Below, piece after piece: positions 25,133-34,485 of a DNA stretch of 64,000 nt. The translations under genes were made by a program, and so were the position numbers. Position 1 is the first letter of the stretch. Every line of letters starts with the position of its first letter. The notes below the pieces were generated by a model. It made no database searches. It saw nothing but the letters and a program-made list of their open reading frames with translations, and was not told the origin of the DNA. This DNA comes from Parvularcula oceani (GTDB lineage Bacteria > Pseudomonadota > Alphaproteobacteria > Caulobacterales > Parvularculaceae): assembly GCF_000733125.1 (NCBI RefSeq), contig NZ_JPHU01000009.1, positions 1-64,000 on the forward strand, given 5' to 3'.

Positions 25133-26105
25133 CGGTCCTCCGCATTCCTTTCGCCAGAAGCCGCCCGAGCACGAGAGCGGTCTGCGTCCTGTCGCCGTTC
25201 AGCGCCTCGGAGCGCGCACTGAGCGCCCGCGCCTCGTCCAGCGCCTCGAGAAGCACCGGCCCGGCCGCATTCGAGAAGACCGGATCGCTCTGGCCGCGCA
25301 GCGCGCCGCCGATCCGGTCGAGCACGATCTGGCGGGCCTCGGGCCAGGCCGCATCATTGGCCTTGGCGCCGGCCGCCTCCGCGACAGCCAGCAGATCCTC
25401 CTGCCCCGCCACTGCCGCAGCGAACCGTTCGGCCAGTTCCCGCGCCGCCTCGGCCTCTCCGTCCAGAAGCGACAGCGCCCGTCCGGGCGCGCCGGCCGAC
25501 AGCCGCGCCGCATCGCGGCCTTCCGCTTCACCTATGCCGGTCTTTCCCGAAAGCCAGCCCGCCAGCGCGTCTTCGTGAAGCGGCGGCAGGGGCAGGAGGC
25601 GGCAGCGGGAGCGGATCGTCGGCAGGAGGCGGCCCGGCGTCCGGGACAGGAGGAGGAATGCCGTTCCCGCAGGTGGCTCCTCCAGCGACTTGAGAAGCGC
25701 GTTCGCCCCGGCCCGGCCGAGCTCGTCGGCCGTGTCCACCACCACGACCCTGCGGCCCGAACTCGCCTTGGTCGAAAGGCGCGCCGTCGCGGCGCGCACA
25801 TCATCGACCGCGATTTCGGTCTTGAGGCGGCCCGTGCGCTCGTTCTCGCGCCGCTCGAGGATGACGAGGTCGGGATGGCTCCGCTGCGCCACGAGGCGCG
25901 CCGTGGTCTCATCCGCTTCGCCCAGCCGCTCTGCCTTCGAAAGAAAGGCCCGCGCGATCGCGAATGCGAGGGTCGCCTTGCCGACGCTGCGCGGTCCCGT
26001 CAGCAGCCAGCCGCCTGCCAGCGCGCCGGCGCCGAGCGCGGCATCCACCCGCTCGCGCACTCGCGGGGCTATGAGGATGTCCTGTGTCTGCTCGGGCGCG
26101 TCCAT
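25119..26105 (-). CDS. holB: DNA polymerase III subunit delta'
   Basis: The 328-residue AAA+ clamp-loader subunit has a degenerate P-loop GPRSVGKAT (about residues 36-44) and the segment IDDVRAATARLSTKA-like (here VDDVRAATARLS). VVVVDTADELGRAGANALLKSLEEPPAGTAFLLLS is the conserved region around sensor and Walker B equivalents, and SRCRLLPLPPL follows. The Cys residues that bind zinc in E. coli delta' are not evident. It loads the beta sliding clamp with the tau/gamma and delta subunits. The ATG overlaps the tmk stop (ATGA), the standard tmk-holB arrangement. The usual alphaproteobacterial neighbour metG is absent downstream. Confidence 0.92.
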   Translation of the reverse strand: MDAPEQTQDILIAPRVRERVDAALGAGALAGGWLLTGPRSVGKATLAFAIARAFLSKAERLGEADETTARLVAQRSHPDLVILERRENERTGRLKTEIAVDDVRAATARLSTKASSGRRVVVVDTADELGRAGANALLKSLEEPPAGTAFLLLSRTPGRLLPTIRSRCRLLPLPPLHEDALAGWLSGKTGIGEAEGRDAARLSAGAPGRALSLLDGEAEAARELAERFAAAVAGQEDLLAVAEAAGAKANDAAWPEARQIVLDRIGGALRGQSDPVFSNAAGPVLLEALDEARALSARSEALNGDRTQTALVLGRLLAKGMRRTDAGR

Positions 26106-26722
26106 CAGGACGCAGCTAGCAGGTCCGGCAGCCGGTCGGAAACCGCGGAAAGGATTCGGTTCTGCACCGCCTCAGGGCTGCCGCTCGCATCGATCAGCAC
26201 GGCATTGTCCCGCTGCGCGATCCGCAGGAACCGGGCCCTGACCTTCTCGTGATAGGAAAGCCCCTTGGCCTCGAACCGGTCGGCGGCCCCGCGGGCGGCG
26301 GCGCGTTCCAGCCCCGTCTTCACGTCGATGTCGAAGACCAGAACCAGATCGGGTTCGACCGGACAGACCCATCGCCGCAGGGCGTCCACGATGTCCTGAT
26401 CGAGGCCCCCGCCGCCGCCCTGATAGGCGTCGGTCGAGTCCGCATAGCGGTCGCACAGAACGCTCGTGCCGGCCCGCAGCGCCGGCAGGATCACTTCCTG
26501 CACATGGGCGTCGCGCGCGGCGTTCATCAGCAGCGCTTCGGCGAGCGGCGTCCATGCGGCATCGGGGTTGAGGAGCGCGCTGCGCACGGCCTCTCCGCCC
26601 TTCGTGCCGCCCGGTTCGCGCGTGGTGAGAAGCGCGCCCGGCAGCGTTTCGGCCAGCCGCGCGATCTGCGTCGTCTTCCCCGCGCCCTCAGGCCCCTCGA
26701 AGGTGAGAAAGCGTCCGCTCAT
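26105..26722 (-). CDS. tmk: Thymidylate kinase
   Basis: The start MSGRFLTFEGPEGAGKTT is the ATG overlapping the stop of the carboxypeptidase gene; a longer frame exists but adds 21 non-homologous residues. The 205-residue enzyme has the P-loop GPEGAGKTT, the DRY motif (LCDRYADSTDAYQGGGGGLD) and TREPGGTKGGEAVRSALL, where RxPGGT is the family signature. It phosphorylates dTMP to dTDP in the cytoplasm. Translational overlaps on both sides tie it to dac and holB, linking nucleotide supply with replication. Confidence 0.95.
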   Translation of the reverse strand: MSGRFLTFEGPEGAGKTTQIARLAETLPGALLTTREPGGTKGGEAVRSALLNPDAAWTPLAEALLMNAARDAHVQEVILPALRAGTSVLCDRYADSTDAYQGGGGGLDQDIVDALRRWVCPVEPDLVLVFDIDVKTGLERAAARGAADRFEAKGLSYHEKVRARFLRIAQRDNAVLIDASGSPEAVQNRILSAVSDRLPDLLAAS

Positions 26723-27873
26723 TGGAAGGCGTCCGCTTCGGGCGGCGTCAGCAGCGCCTGAAGGCCGAGGCCGATCTTGGACCATGCGCTGAGGCCCTTC
26801 ACCCGCTTCGCCGTATAGAGCGGATATTCGCGCGGCTCCTCGCCCGGCATGGTCAGGTGCAGGATCGCCACCTGCGCCCCCGCCTTCACCGGCGCGGGCA
26901 GCGGCCCCTGATAGGTGATATGGGCCTTGGCGCCATCGAGCGAGCGCTCGTGCAGGGTGAAGCGGATATCGGTGTCGAGCGCGAGCGGCACGGTCTCTTC
27001 CTGCCCGGCGAAGACCTCCGCCTCGCCCACCACGTCGCCCTTCTCGAAGAAGGTGCGGGTATCGAACTCCTCGAAGGCGATGCGCATGATCCTGTCGGCT
27101 TCGCTGCGGCGGGCGCGTTCGTTCGCAAGCCCGTGCAGGACGATGATCCGTGTCTCCCCGTCCCGCTCTGCGAGGCCCACCACGCCATAACCCGACTCAT
27201 CGGTGTGCCCCGTCTTCATGCCCTTGGCGCCCTCGAAGACGCCGAGCAGCGGGTTGCGGTTGCGCTGCGTGATCTCTGACCAGGTATAGTCGGGCAGGCC
27301 GAAGATGTAGCGATAGTCCGGATGCCGCTCCCAGATGCGCTGCGCGAGTTTGGCGAGGTCGTGCGGGCTCATCCACTGCTGAGGGTCCGGCAGGCCGGTG
27401 GGATTGGCGAAGTGGCTTTCCGTCAGCCCCCACTCCTCTGCCTTGGCGTTCATCAGCTTGGCGAAGGCCTCTTCCGATCCTGCGATATTCTCGGCGACGA
27501 CCACGCTCGCATCGTTCCCGGACAGGACGATGATGCCCTTGAGAAGCTCGATGACCGGGATCTCGGTGTCGACCAGCACGAACATCTTCGAGCCGCCCCG
27601 CCGCCAGGCGTTCTCCGACACCTCGAAAAGCGTGTCAGGCCCGATCGTGCCACGCTCGATCAGGTCGAGCACCACGGCCGCCGTCATCAGCTTGCTCATC
27701 GAAGCGGGCGGCATGGGCTCGTCCGCTTCCTTGCCGAAGAGGACCTGCCCCGTTTCGTAGTCGAGGATGATCGCCTGATCGGCCTGCGTGCGCACGAACT
27801 CCTCTGCGGCGAACGCAGGAGCGGCCGCCGAGAGGATGACCCCCGCCAGAATGCCCAGCAGTCGCCCCGTCAT
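26719..27873 (-). CDS. dacC: D-alanyl-D-alanine carboxypeptidase (class A low-mass PBP)
   Basis: The 384-residue protein has a signal peptide (residues 1-22, ILSAAAPAFA) and all penicillin-binding motifs: SMSKL (SxxK nucleophile), LSGNDAS (SxN) and MKTGHTDESG (KTG). The C-terminal PBP5-like beta domain follows, and the end (SKIGLGLQALL) could be an amphipathic membrane anchor. It trims the terminal D-Ala of peptidoglycan stem peptides in the periplasm. It lies between rlpA and tmk with 4-bp overlaps. DacA versus DacC naming is arbitrary at this level. Confidence 0.92.
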   Translation of the reverse strand: MTGRLLGILAGVILSAAAPAFAAEEFVRTQADQAIILDYETGQVLFGKEADEPMPPASMSKLMTAAVVLDLIERGTIGPDTLFEVSENAWRRGGSKMFVLVDTEIPVIELLKGIIVLSGNDASVVVAENIAGSEEAFAKLMNAKAEEWGLTESHFANPTGLPDPQQWMSPHDLAKLAQRIWERHPDYRYIFGLPDYTWSEITQRNRNPLLGVFEGAKGMKTGHTDESGYGVVGLAERDGETRIIVLHGLANERARRSEADRIMRIAFEEFDTRTFFEKGDVVGEAEVFAGQEETVPLALDTDIRFTLHERSLDGAKAHITYQGPLPAPVKAGAQVAILHLTMPGEEPREYPLYTAKRVKGLSAWSKIGLGLQALLTPPEADAFQ

Positions 27874-28793
27874 CGCGCGCTCACGATATGCGCGTCCGGA
27901 AACCCTGCCTTCTGCGCCACGCGCAGCGCCTCCCGCGCCGGGAATTCGTGCTCATAGGGGCCGATGCGCAGGCGGTGCAGCGGCACGGAGGACTGCTCGT
28001 CCGTGCTCAGCGAGATCGGCACGGCGCGCGGCAGGCGGGCGCTCGCGCTGGCGGCATTCTCCGGCGAGGTGAAGGCGCCGATCTGAACGTAGTATTGCTG
28101 CGGCTCCGGTTCCGGCGCGGGGGCGACCGGCACTTCGACCACCGCTTCCTCCGCCTCCGCGACGACCACCGCGATGCCCCGCACGGTCTCTCCTTCGAAC
28201 TCGCCGCCCTCCTCGATACGGGTCTCCACCGTCTGAGGGATGGCGCCGACCTTGGGCTCTTTCACCATGGCGTAGCGGCCGTCGCGATAGGCCTCGGGTT
28301 CTCCCACCCGGGTGATCGCCTCGCGCATCGAGCCGGGGCCGAGATACTGAACGCGGACACGGGCCAGGCCTGCCTGCCGGCTGCCGAGCTCGTCCGCGGC
28401 GGCTCGCGAGAGGTCGAGGATCCGGTCGCTGGCGAATGGCCCGCGATCATTCACCCTGACGACGACCTGCCGCCCATTGTCGAGATTGGTGACGCGCACG
28501 AGCGAGGGCAGCGGCAGGGTCGGATGCGCCGCCGTCAACCGGTTCATGTCGAATACTTCGCCATTCGCGGTCAGCTTGCCATGAAATTTCGGCCCGTACC
28601 AAGACGCGACGCCCATGCGGTCATAGCCGGGGTCGTGTTCGGGCCGGTACCAGACGCCGTTGATCTTATAGGGCTTGCCGATCTTCTGATGCGGGTTCGC
28701 CGCGACGTCCGGAAGGCTGGAACGGCTGCCACCGCCCCCGGCGCAGGCGGCGAGCGCGAGCAGAACCGAAGCGGCAGCGAAGCGGCGGAGCAT
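27870..28793 (-). CDS. rlpA: RlpA-type septal lytic transglycosylase lipoprotein with SPOR domain
   Basis: The 307-residue product has a lipoprotein signal (LLALAACAGG). The double-psi beta-barrel RlpA domain follows (VASWYGPKFHGKLTANGEVFDMNRLTAAHPTLPLPSLVRVTNLDNGR and VVRVNDRGPFASDRILDLSRAAADELG). An Asp in the VNDRGPF motif fits the glycan-cleaving members. The C-terminal SPOR domain (QQYYVQIGAFTSPENAASASARL) targets denuded septal peptidoglycan. It heads the dac-tmk-holB-tatD run, and a CtrA-type box precedes it, so cell-cycle control of this operon is plausible. Confidence 0.92.
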   Translation of the reverse strand: MLRRFAAASVLLALAACAGGGGSRSSLPDVAANPHQKIGKPYKINGVWYRPEHDPGYDRMGVASWYGPKFHGKLTANGEVFDMNRLTAAHPTLPLPSLVRVTNLDNGRQVVVRVNDRGPFASDRILDLSRAAADELGSRQAGLARVRVQYLGPGSMREAITRVGEPEAYRDGRYAMVKEPKVGAIPQTVETRIEEGGEFEGETVRGIAVVVAEAEEAVVEVPVAPAPEPEPQQYYVQIGAFTSPENAASASARLPRAVPISLSTDEQSSVPLHRLRIGPYEHEFPAREALRVAQKAGFPDAHIVSAR

Positions 28794-28840
28794 GGCCTGT
28801 TCCCGATCTATGCAGGATCAGACCCTTGCACCCCTTATCC

Positions 28841-28855
28841 TTAATCGCCGCTTAA
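28841..28855. promoter_or_regulatory. CtrA-type binding site upstream of rlpA
   Basis: TTAA (28841-28844), seven bases TCGCCGC, then TTAA (28852-28855) exactly fits the TTAA-N7-TTAA core bound by the alphaproteobacterial cell-cycle regulator CtrA. It lies 48 bp before the rlpA start codon, in the promoter region of a septal gene. Confidence 0.65.
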
Positions 28856-28876
28856 GCGCCCCGGACCTCGCCCGGA

Positions 28877-30100
28877 TCAGCGGTCGATTTCGCCGAAGAC
28901 GACGTCGAGCGTGCCGATGATGGCCGAGACGTCGGCCAGCAGGTGACCCTTGTTCATCCAGTCCATCGCCTGGAGGTGCGCATAGCCCGGCGCTCGGATC
29001 TTGCAGCGATAGGGCCGGTTCGAACCGTCCGAGACGAGATAGACGCCGAATTCGCCCTTGGGCGCTTCGACCGCCGTATAGACCTCGCCCGCCGGGACCT
29101 TGGGCCCTTCGGTATAGAGCTTGAAGTGGTGGATCAGCGCTTCCATCGACGATTTCATCGTCGCGCGCGGCGGCGGCGCGATCTTGCCGTCCTGGATCGC
29201 GATGGGCCCGGGCTCGAGCAGTTCCGCGCATTGCAGGATGATGCGCAGGGACTGCTTCATCTCCTCGATGCGGAGGAGATAGCGGTCATAGCAGTCGCCG
29301 TTCTTGCCGAGCGCGATGTCGAAATCGAGTTCGTCATAGATCTCGTAGGGCTCGGCCTTGCGCAGGTCCCAGGGCACGCCGGAACCGCGCAGCATCGGGC
29401 CCGAAAAGCCCCAGGCGAAGGCGTCTTCCTTGGTGACGATGCCGATATCGACATTGCGCTGCTTGAAGATGCGGTTGTTCGTGATCAGGCCTTCGATCTC
29501 GTCGAGCACCTTCGGGAAGGTGCCGCACCACGTGACGATGTCCTCGATCAGCTCGGGCGGGCAGTCCTGGTGGATGCCGCCGACGCGGAAATAGGCCGCG
29601 TGCATGCGCGCGCCCGAGGCCCGCTCATAGAAGGTCATCAGCTTCTCGCGCTCCTCGAAGCCCCAGAGCGGCGGGGTCAGCGCGCCGACATCCATGGCCT
29701 GGGTCGTCACGTTGAGGAGGTGGCTGAGAATGCGTCCGATCTCGGACCACAGCGTGCGCAGGATTCGCGCCCGCCGCGGCGGCTCGATGCCCAGAAGCTT
29801 CTCCGCCGCGAGGACGAAGGCGTGCTCCTGGTTCATCGGCGCGACATAGTCGAGCCGGTCGAAATAAGGAATCGCCTGCAGGTAGGTCTTGTGCTCGATC
29901 AGCTTTTCGGTGCCCCGGTGCAGGAGCCCGATATGCGGGTCGACCCGCTCCACGACCTCTCCGTCCAGTTCCAGCACCAGGCGCAGAACGCCGTGCGCGG
30001 CCGGGTGCTGGGGGCCGAAATTGATCGTGAAGGGGCGATCGGAGGACGCGTCGGAGAAACTGTCCTCAACTGTGAGAGTCCGGGTGCTGCCGTCGGCCAT
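28877..30100 (-). CDS. nuoD: NADH-quinone oxidoreductase subunit D
   Basis: The 407-residue protein shows the 49-kDa-subunit core: [81 protein letters not shown] and the C-terminal [15 protein letters not shown]-like end. It forms the quinone-binding pocket of complex I with NuoB at the inner membrane. Length is normal. Two small unrelated genes separate it from nuoC. The next gene downstream is rlpA, not nuoE, so the nuo operon is split at this point. Confidence 0.97.
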   Translation of the reverse strand: MADGSTRTLTVEDSFSDASSDRPFTINFGPQHPAAHGVLRLVLELDGEVVERVDPHIGLLHRGTEKLIEHKTYLQAIPYFDRLDYVAPMNQEHAFVLAAEKLLGIEPPRRARILRTLWSEIGRILSHLLNVTTQAMDVGALTPPLWGFEEREKLMTFYERASGARMHAAYFRVGGIHQDCPPELIEDIVTWCGTFPKVLDEIEGLITNNRIFKQRNVDIGIVTKEDAFAWGFSGPMLRGSGVPWDLRKAEPYEIYDELDFDIALGKNGDCYDRYLLRIEEMKQSLRIILQCAELLEPGPIAIQDGKIAPPPRATMKSSMEALIHHFKLYTEGPKVPAGEVYTAVEAPKGEFGVYLVSDGSNRPYRCKIRAPGYAHLQAMDWMNKGHLLADVSAIIGTLDVVFGEIDR

Positions 30101-30135
30101 GCCTGCGTGTTCCTAGCGCAATCGATCTTTGGGGC

Positions 30136-30151
30136 TATCTCCCCGGAGATA
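30136..30151. repeat. Perfect inverted repeat upstream of nuoD
   Basis: TATCTCC-CC-GGAGATA is a 7-bp-arm palindrome lying 36 bp before the nuoD start. It could be an operator or an mRNA processing hairpin. No promoter elements are obvious next to it. Confidence 0.35.
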
Positions 30152-30220
30152 ACGCTCGGCGCAAGGCCTTCCAACGGATCGAGGAGAGAAGATCGCGTCC
30201 CGGACCCGTTGTCGCAGGCA

Positions 30221-30388
30221 TCAGGACCGGTTCTGCGGCTCCGCCGTGCCGCGCACCGGCAGGAGCCTGTGATCGGTGATGCGCGGCGCGAGTTCGGCCT
30301 CCAGGATCTCGAGGAGGTCCTGTTTGAGGTCGGGAGGCAGTGGCCGCGGCAGGCGGCTGAGCGGGCTGTGAAGGTGCGGTTTCATCAT
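30221..30388 (-). CDS. Small uncharacterised protein between nuoC and nuoD
   Basis: A 55-residue frame beginning MMKPHLHSPLSRL has a strong GGGGAGG ribosome site 3 nt before the first and 6 nt before the second ATG. The sequence is Pro/Leu-rich at the N-terminus, followed by an acidic helix (DLKQDLLEILEAELAP) and a polar C-terminus. No signal or membrane segment is seen. It follows the 77-residue membrane gene by 12 bp on the same strand. I do not recognise it. The ribosome site and placement inside a tight operon argue that it is translated. Confidence 0.5.
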   Translation of the reverse strand: MMKPHLHSPLSRLPRPLPPDLKQDLLEILEAELAPRITDHRLLPVRGTAEPQNRS

Positions 30389-30400
30389 GCGCCTCCCCGA

Positions 30401-30634
30401 TCAGCTGAGCGCCGGTGCGGCGATGCCGGGATCGGCGAGAAGAGAGGCGACCTGCGGAAACGCGTCATAGGCCGTCCAGCCCGCCATCGCCGTCAGCACG
30501 AACACCAGTCCGAAGACGAGGCGCTCGAGCTGCCGGGCCTGGCGCCGCGCGGGCGCCATCGCGCCGCGTGCCTTCTTGGCGAAAGCCCCGGCGGCGTAGG
30601 ACTGAGAGTTTCTGTGGCTCATCATGGCAGTCAT
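30401..30634 (-). CDS. Small single-pass membrane protein between nuoC and nuoD
   Basis: The 77-residue frame has AAGGA about 8 nt before its ATG. The first 37 residues are basic (FAKKARGAMAPARRQARQLER). One membrane helix follows (LVFGLVFVLTAMAGWTAY, about residues 38-56), then a short Ala/Pro-rich tail. The positive-inside rule puts the N-terminus in the cytoplasm. It sits in the nuo operon with a 55-residue neighbour and might be an accessory factor of complex I or simply an inserted gene. I know no family for it. Confidence 0.5.
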   Translation of the reverse strand: MTAMMSHRNSQSYAAGAFAKKARGAMAPARRQARQLERLVFGLVFVLTAMAGWTAYDAFPQVASLLADPGIAAPALS

Positions 30635-30754
30635 CGGCTTGTTCCTTCATCCGGTACATGGCCCCCCGGATGATGCCGTTGTGCTGCCTGTGCTTGTCGA
30701 ATTTGCGCTGCGGCTGAGGAGTCTTTGCGACAGCGTCAGCGGGAGCTTACGACG

Positions 30755-30774
30755 ATCGGTAGAATTCGACCGAT
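30755..30774. repeat. Inverted repeat just after nuoC
   Basis: ATCGGT (30755-30760) and ACCGAT (30769-30774) pair around an 8-nt loop containing GAATTC, 11 bp beyond the nuoC stop. No T-run follows, so it may be a processing or attenuating hairpin that lowers expression of the following genes. Confidence 0.35.
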
Positions 30775-30785
30775 AGGCGCGAGGC

Positions 30786-31418
30786 TCAGGCCTTGTCCGT
30801 CCCGGTATCGCTCTTCTCGTCTCCGGGAAGGTCGTACTGGCTGCCCTCCCACGGCGAGAGGTAGTCGAAATTGCGGTATTCCTGCTCGAGCTTGACCGGC
30901 TCGTAGACCACGCGGCTCTGCTCGTCGTCCCAGCGCACCTGCGTGAAGCCCGTCAGCGGGAAGTCCTTGCGCAGCGGGTGCCCCTCGAATCCGTAATCGG
31001 TGAGGATGCGGCGCAGGTCGGGATGGCCTTCGAAGACGATCCCGTAGAGGTCGAAGGCCTCGCGCTCATACCAGTCGGCATTCGGGAAGGCGTCGATCAC
31101 CGAGGGCACGCTGTCGCCGTCGGCGACGGAAATCTTGACCCGGATGCGCTGCACGTCCTGCAGTGACAGCAGGTGATAGACCACGTCGAACCGCTTGCGC
31201 CGTTCGGGATAGTCGACGCCCGCGAGGTCCTGGAGCTGGATGAACCGGCACAGCGGATCGTCGCGCAGGAACCGGAGGACCTCGACGATCTTCGCCGCCG
31301 TCACCGTCACCGTGAGTTCGCCATAGGCGATCTGCGAGGCGACCAGGGTTTCGCCCAGGGTCGCGTCGATGTGCTCTTTCAACTCCTGGAGGTTGTCGGT
31401 GGTGGCGGTGAGGGACAT
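30786..31418 (-). CDS. nuoC: NADH-quinone oxidoreductase subunit C
   Basis: The 210-residue 30-kDa-type subunit has the family core: [38 protein letters not shown] and [47 protein letters not shown], ending [11 protein letters not shown]. It belongs to the peripheral arm of complex I and contacts NuoD and NuoB. C and D are separate proteins here, as in other alphaproteobacteria. A 114-bp gap with no recognisable site separates its start from the upstream ABM-like gene. Confidence 0.96.
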   Translation of the reverse strand: MSLTATTDNLQELKEHIDATLGETLVASQIAYGELTVTVTAAKIVEVLRFLRDDPLCRFIQLQDLAGVDYPERRKRFDVVYHLLSLQDVQRIRVKISVADGDSVPSVIDAFPNADWYEREAFDLYGIVFEGHPDLRRILTDYGFEGHPLRKDFPLTGFTQVRWDDEQSRVVYEPVKLEQEYRNFDYLSPWEGSQYDLPGDEKSDTGTDKA

Positions 31419-31532
31419 CGGCTTTCTCTCAAAGGCGGCGCAGGACGGAGGCCTCCGTCCCGACGGCTTTCGCGACTGCGATGCCGCGCGGCGGCGGCGG
31501 GGTCAAGGCCCCGCCCCGCCCGCAAGGCCCGG

Positions 31533-31835
31533 TCAGCCATCCAGGAGGTCGGTCTTCACATCCATCAGCACTTCGGCGAGTTCGGTCTCGACGCAGTCCT
31601 GAAGCTGCTTGGCTTCGTCGCGCTGACTCTCGGGGCCGAGCCAGCATTTCTCGCGGGATTCCTTGTCGGGCCACAGCGCATAGGCCGCGTAGCTGCCGTC
31701 GTCGCATTTGTGCAGCGTCGCGCCATGGGCGCCGCAGCGCTCTTTTCCGTCCTTGGTGACCTGCTCCCAGGCGGCCTCGAAATCCTGCTCCCGGCCGGAC
31801 TTGATTTTCCAGTGATAGAAGACGGCATGCTTCAT
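31533..31835 (-). CDS. Small ABM-like (dimeric a/b barrel) protein
   Basis: The 100-residue protein begins MKHAVFYHWKIKSGREQDFEAAWEQVTKD, the pattern of antibiotic-biosynthesis-monooxygenase-like barrels (an edge strand, a KxGxExxFxxAW helix). SYAAYALWPDKESREKCW follows, then a terminal helix. Such proteins are heme-degrading or quinone-forming monooxygenases, or simple stress proteins; no catalytic residue can be assigned. It lies inside the nuo operon between nuoB and nuoC, 9 bp after the preceding lipoprotein gene. A complex I role is not implied. Confidence 0.6.
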   Translation of the reverse strand: MKHAVFYHWKIKSGREQDFEAAWEQVTKDGKERCGAHGATLHKCDDGSYAAYALWPDKESREKCWLGPESQRDEAKQLQDCVETELAEVLMDVKTDLLDG

Positions 31836-31844
31836 GGGGTGCTC

Positions 31845-32282
31845 CTAGTTCATCGTGTCGAAACGCATGACCACGGGAACACCCGTCGCGGTCACGCGTT
31901 CGCCGCCGACCAGCGCAGGGCGGTAGCGCCACTGGCTGAGGGCGCGCACGCTGTAGGGCACGAAACAGTCATGGCTGGCCGAGGCGACCGCGATATTCGC
32001 GGGGACGCCGGATGCCAGCAGATCGAAGGTCAGGTCCACGCTCTGCCCTCCGCCGCCAGCAGTCCTGTAGCAGTGCTCGAAGCCCTCGGGCGGGACCCAG
32101 CGGGTCACCCGCTGCGGCCATGCGTCGCTGATCTCGGAGGCCGGCACGGTGGGCCCGCGAAGCGCGACCGGATTCATCCAGTCGCTGGCCACCACCGCCT
32201 CGGGCGCCTCGCGGCGCGTCTCGGTGGTGGCGCAGGCCGCGAGGAGCGCGAGCGGCACAAGGGCGCAGAGACCCTTTCTCAC
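31845..32282 (-). CDS. Lipoprotein with TonB C-terminal-like domain
   Basis: The 145-residue product has a lipobox ([11 protein letters not shown], Cys at residue 17). A C-terminal part resembles the TonB-C fold: [61 protein letters not shown], with the typical AL..WRY.PA..G pattern. Two Cys (HCY and DCF) may form a disulphide in the periplasm. It lacks a TonB transmembrane anchor and Pro-rich spacer, so it is not an ordinary energy transducer. It overlaps nuoB by 4 bp, so it is translated with complex I genes for unknown reasons. Confidence 0.65.
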   Translation of the reverse strand: MRKGLCALVPLALLAACATTETRREAPEAVVASDWMNPVALRGPTVPASEISDAWPQRVTRWVPPEGFEHCYRTAGGGGQSVDLTFDLLASGVPANIAVASASHDCFVPYSVRALSQWRYRPALVGGERVTATGVPVVMRFDTMN

Positions 32283-32953
32283 CGCTCGATCGTTCCCTCG
32301 CGGCGAATCTTCTTCTGAAGCTGGAGCAGGCCGTAGACCAGGGCTTCGGCGGTCGGCGGGCAGCCCGGCACATAGACGTCGACCGGCACGATCCGGTCGC
32401 AGCCGCGCACCACCGAATAGGAATAGTGGTAATAGCCGCCGCCATTCGCGCAGGAGCCCATGGACACCACATAGCGCGGCTCGGGCATCTGGTCGTAGAC
32501 CTTGCGCAGAGCCGGCGCCATCTTATTGGTGAGCGTGCCGGCGACGATCATCAGGTCGGATTGCCGCGGAGAGGCTCGCGGCGCCATGCCGAACCGCTCC
32601 ATGTCGTAGCGCGGCATGGAGGCCTGCATCATCTCGACCGCGCAGCAGGCGAGGCCGAAGGTCATCCACATCAAGGATCCGGTGCGGGCCCAGTTGATGA
32701 CGGCGTCGGCGGGCGCCGTGAAGAAGCCCTTATCCGCCAGCTCGTCCGAGACGTGGCGGAAGAAGGGATCTTCGGCGGTCGGGTTGTAGCCCTCGACGCC
32801 GGCGCGCCCTTGCGTGCCGTAGCCGACATCGCTCGGGCCGACCGTCGTCGGCGGAATGCCGGGCTGGATCTTGCCGGGAATCGTTTCCGCAGGGCCGCCG
32901 GTCTTGCCGATATCGGGCGAGGCCAGAACCCGCTTCTTGCCCTCTAGCGCCAT
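32279..32953 (-). CDS. nuoB: NADH-quinone oxidoreductase subunit B
   Basis: I place the start at MALEGKKRV because AGGAG lies 8 nt upstream; the longer frame adds seven residues inside nuoA. The N2 cluster ligands are visible: the CC pair in [13 protein letters not shown] in [17 protein letters not shown] and C in [11 protein letters not shown]. The N-terminal extension of about 60 residues ([18 protein letters not shown]) is longer than in E. coli. NuoB carries the last Fe-S cluster before quinone. The gene overlaps nuoA by 10 bp. Confidence 0.96.
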   Translation of the reverse strand: MALEGKKRVLASPDIGKTGGPAETIPGKIQPGIPPTTVGPSDVGYGTQGRAGVEGYNPTAEDPFFRHVSDELADKGFFTAPADAVINWARTGSLMWMTFGLACCAVEMMQASMPRYDMERFGMAPRASPRQSDLMIVAGTLTNKMAPALRKVYDQMPEPRYVVSMGSCANGGGYYHYSYSVVRGCDRIVPVDVYVPGCPPTAEALVYGLLQLQKKIRREGTIER

Positions 32954-33339
32954 TCCAGCGCTCCTTTCTTCCATTCATAGGCGAAGCCGATGAAGAATAC
33001 GCCCAGGAATACGAACATCGACCAGAAGGAGAAGATCTGGAAATCACGGTCCAGACCGAGCTCCGGATTGAACAGCGTCACCGCCCAGGGAAACAGGAAG
33101 GCGACGTCGAGGTCGACGATGATGAACAGGATGGCGACGATGTAGAACTGCACGTCGAACTTCATCCGCGCATCCTCGAAAGGCTCAAAGCCGCACTCAT
33201 AGGTCGAGGTCTTCTCCGGATCGGGATTGGAAGGCGCCAGCACCATGGGCAGCACCATGAAGGCGAGCCCCAGCACGGCCGCCAGGCCGGTGAAGATCAG
33301 GATCGGAAGATAGTTCAGCAGGAACTCAGAGGAGGCCAT
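32944..33339 (-). CDS. nuoA: NADH-quinone oxidoreductase subunit A
   Basis: The start [12 protein letters not shown] is supported by AAGGA 5 nt upstream. The protein of about 131 residues has three membrane helices (near residues 6-30, 65-88 and 98-120) and the signature [40 protein letters not shown], containing the Cys/Glu loop and the conserved membrane Asp/Glu residues. It links the membrane and peripheral arms of complex I. It is the first gene of the nuo cluster, downstream of a plausible sigma-70 promoter. Confidence 0.96.
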   Translation of the reverse strand: MASSEFLLNYLPILIFTGLAAVLGLAFMVLPMVLAPSNPDPEKTSTYECGFEPFEDARMKFDVQFYIVAILFIIVDLDVAFLFPWAVTLFNPELGLDRDFQIFSFWSMFVFLGVFFIGFAYEWKKGALEWR

Positions 33340-33363
33340 GAGGGTCCTTCGGGATATGTCTGC

Positions 33364-33392
33364 CACATAAGGCTGCGCCGCGTGCGCACCAA
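33364..33392 (-). promoter_or_regulatory. Candidate promoter of the nuoA operon
   Basis: On the minus strand TTGGTG (33387-33392), a 17-bp spacer and TATGTG (33364-33369) lie 25 bp before the nuoA start. The resulting leader would be short and contain the AAGGA ribosome site. Confidence 0.45.
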
Positions 33393-33434
33393 GAAGGCGA
33401 TGCGCCGCACGCTGCGGGGTCTAGAGGGTTTGCG

Positions 33435-33457
33435 CCCGAAAGGGAAACCCTTCCGGG
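33435..33457 (-). terminator. Hairpin after accA, possible terminator
   Basis: CCCGAAAGGG (33435-33444) and CCCTTCCGGG (33448-33457) pair around a 3-nt loop with one mismatch, directly after the accA stop. No T-run is present on the minus strand, so termination efficiency is uncertain. It separates accA from the nuo promoter. Confidence 0.4.
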
Positions 33458-33464
33458 ACGCCTG

Positions 33465-34439
<975 letters not shown>

Positions 34440-34485
34440 GGCGAATCCGTTAGCCGAGCGGGGCGCGCGTGACAAATGCTCACGC

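Noticed and set aside
28856-28882. CCCCGGACCTCGCCCGG near the nuoD stop, similar to the palindrome in orfB
   Set aside because: The arms are different and it overlaps nuoD coding sequence; similarity is limited to a few bases.
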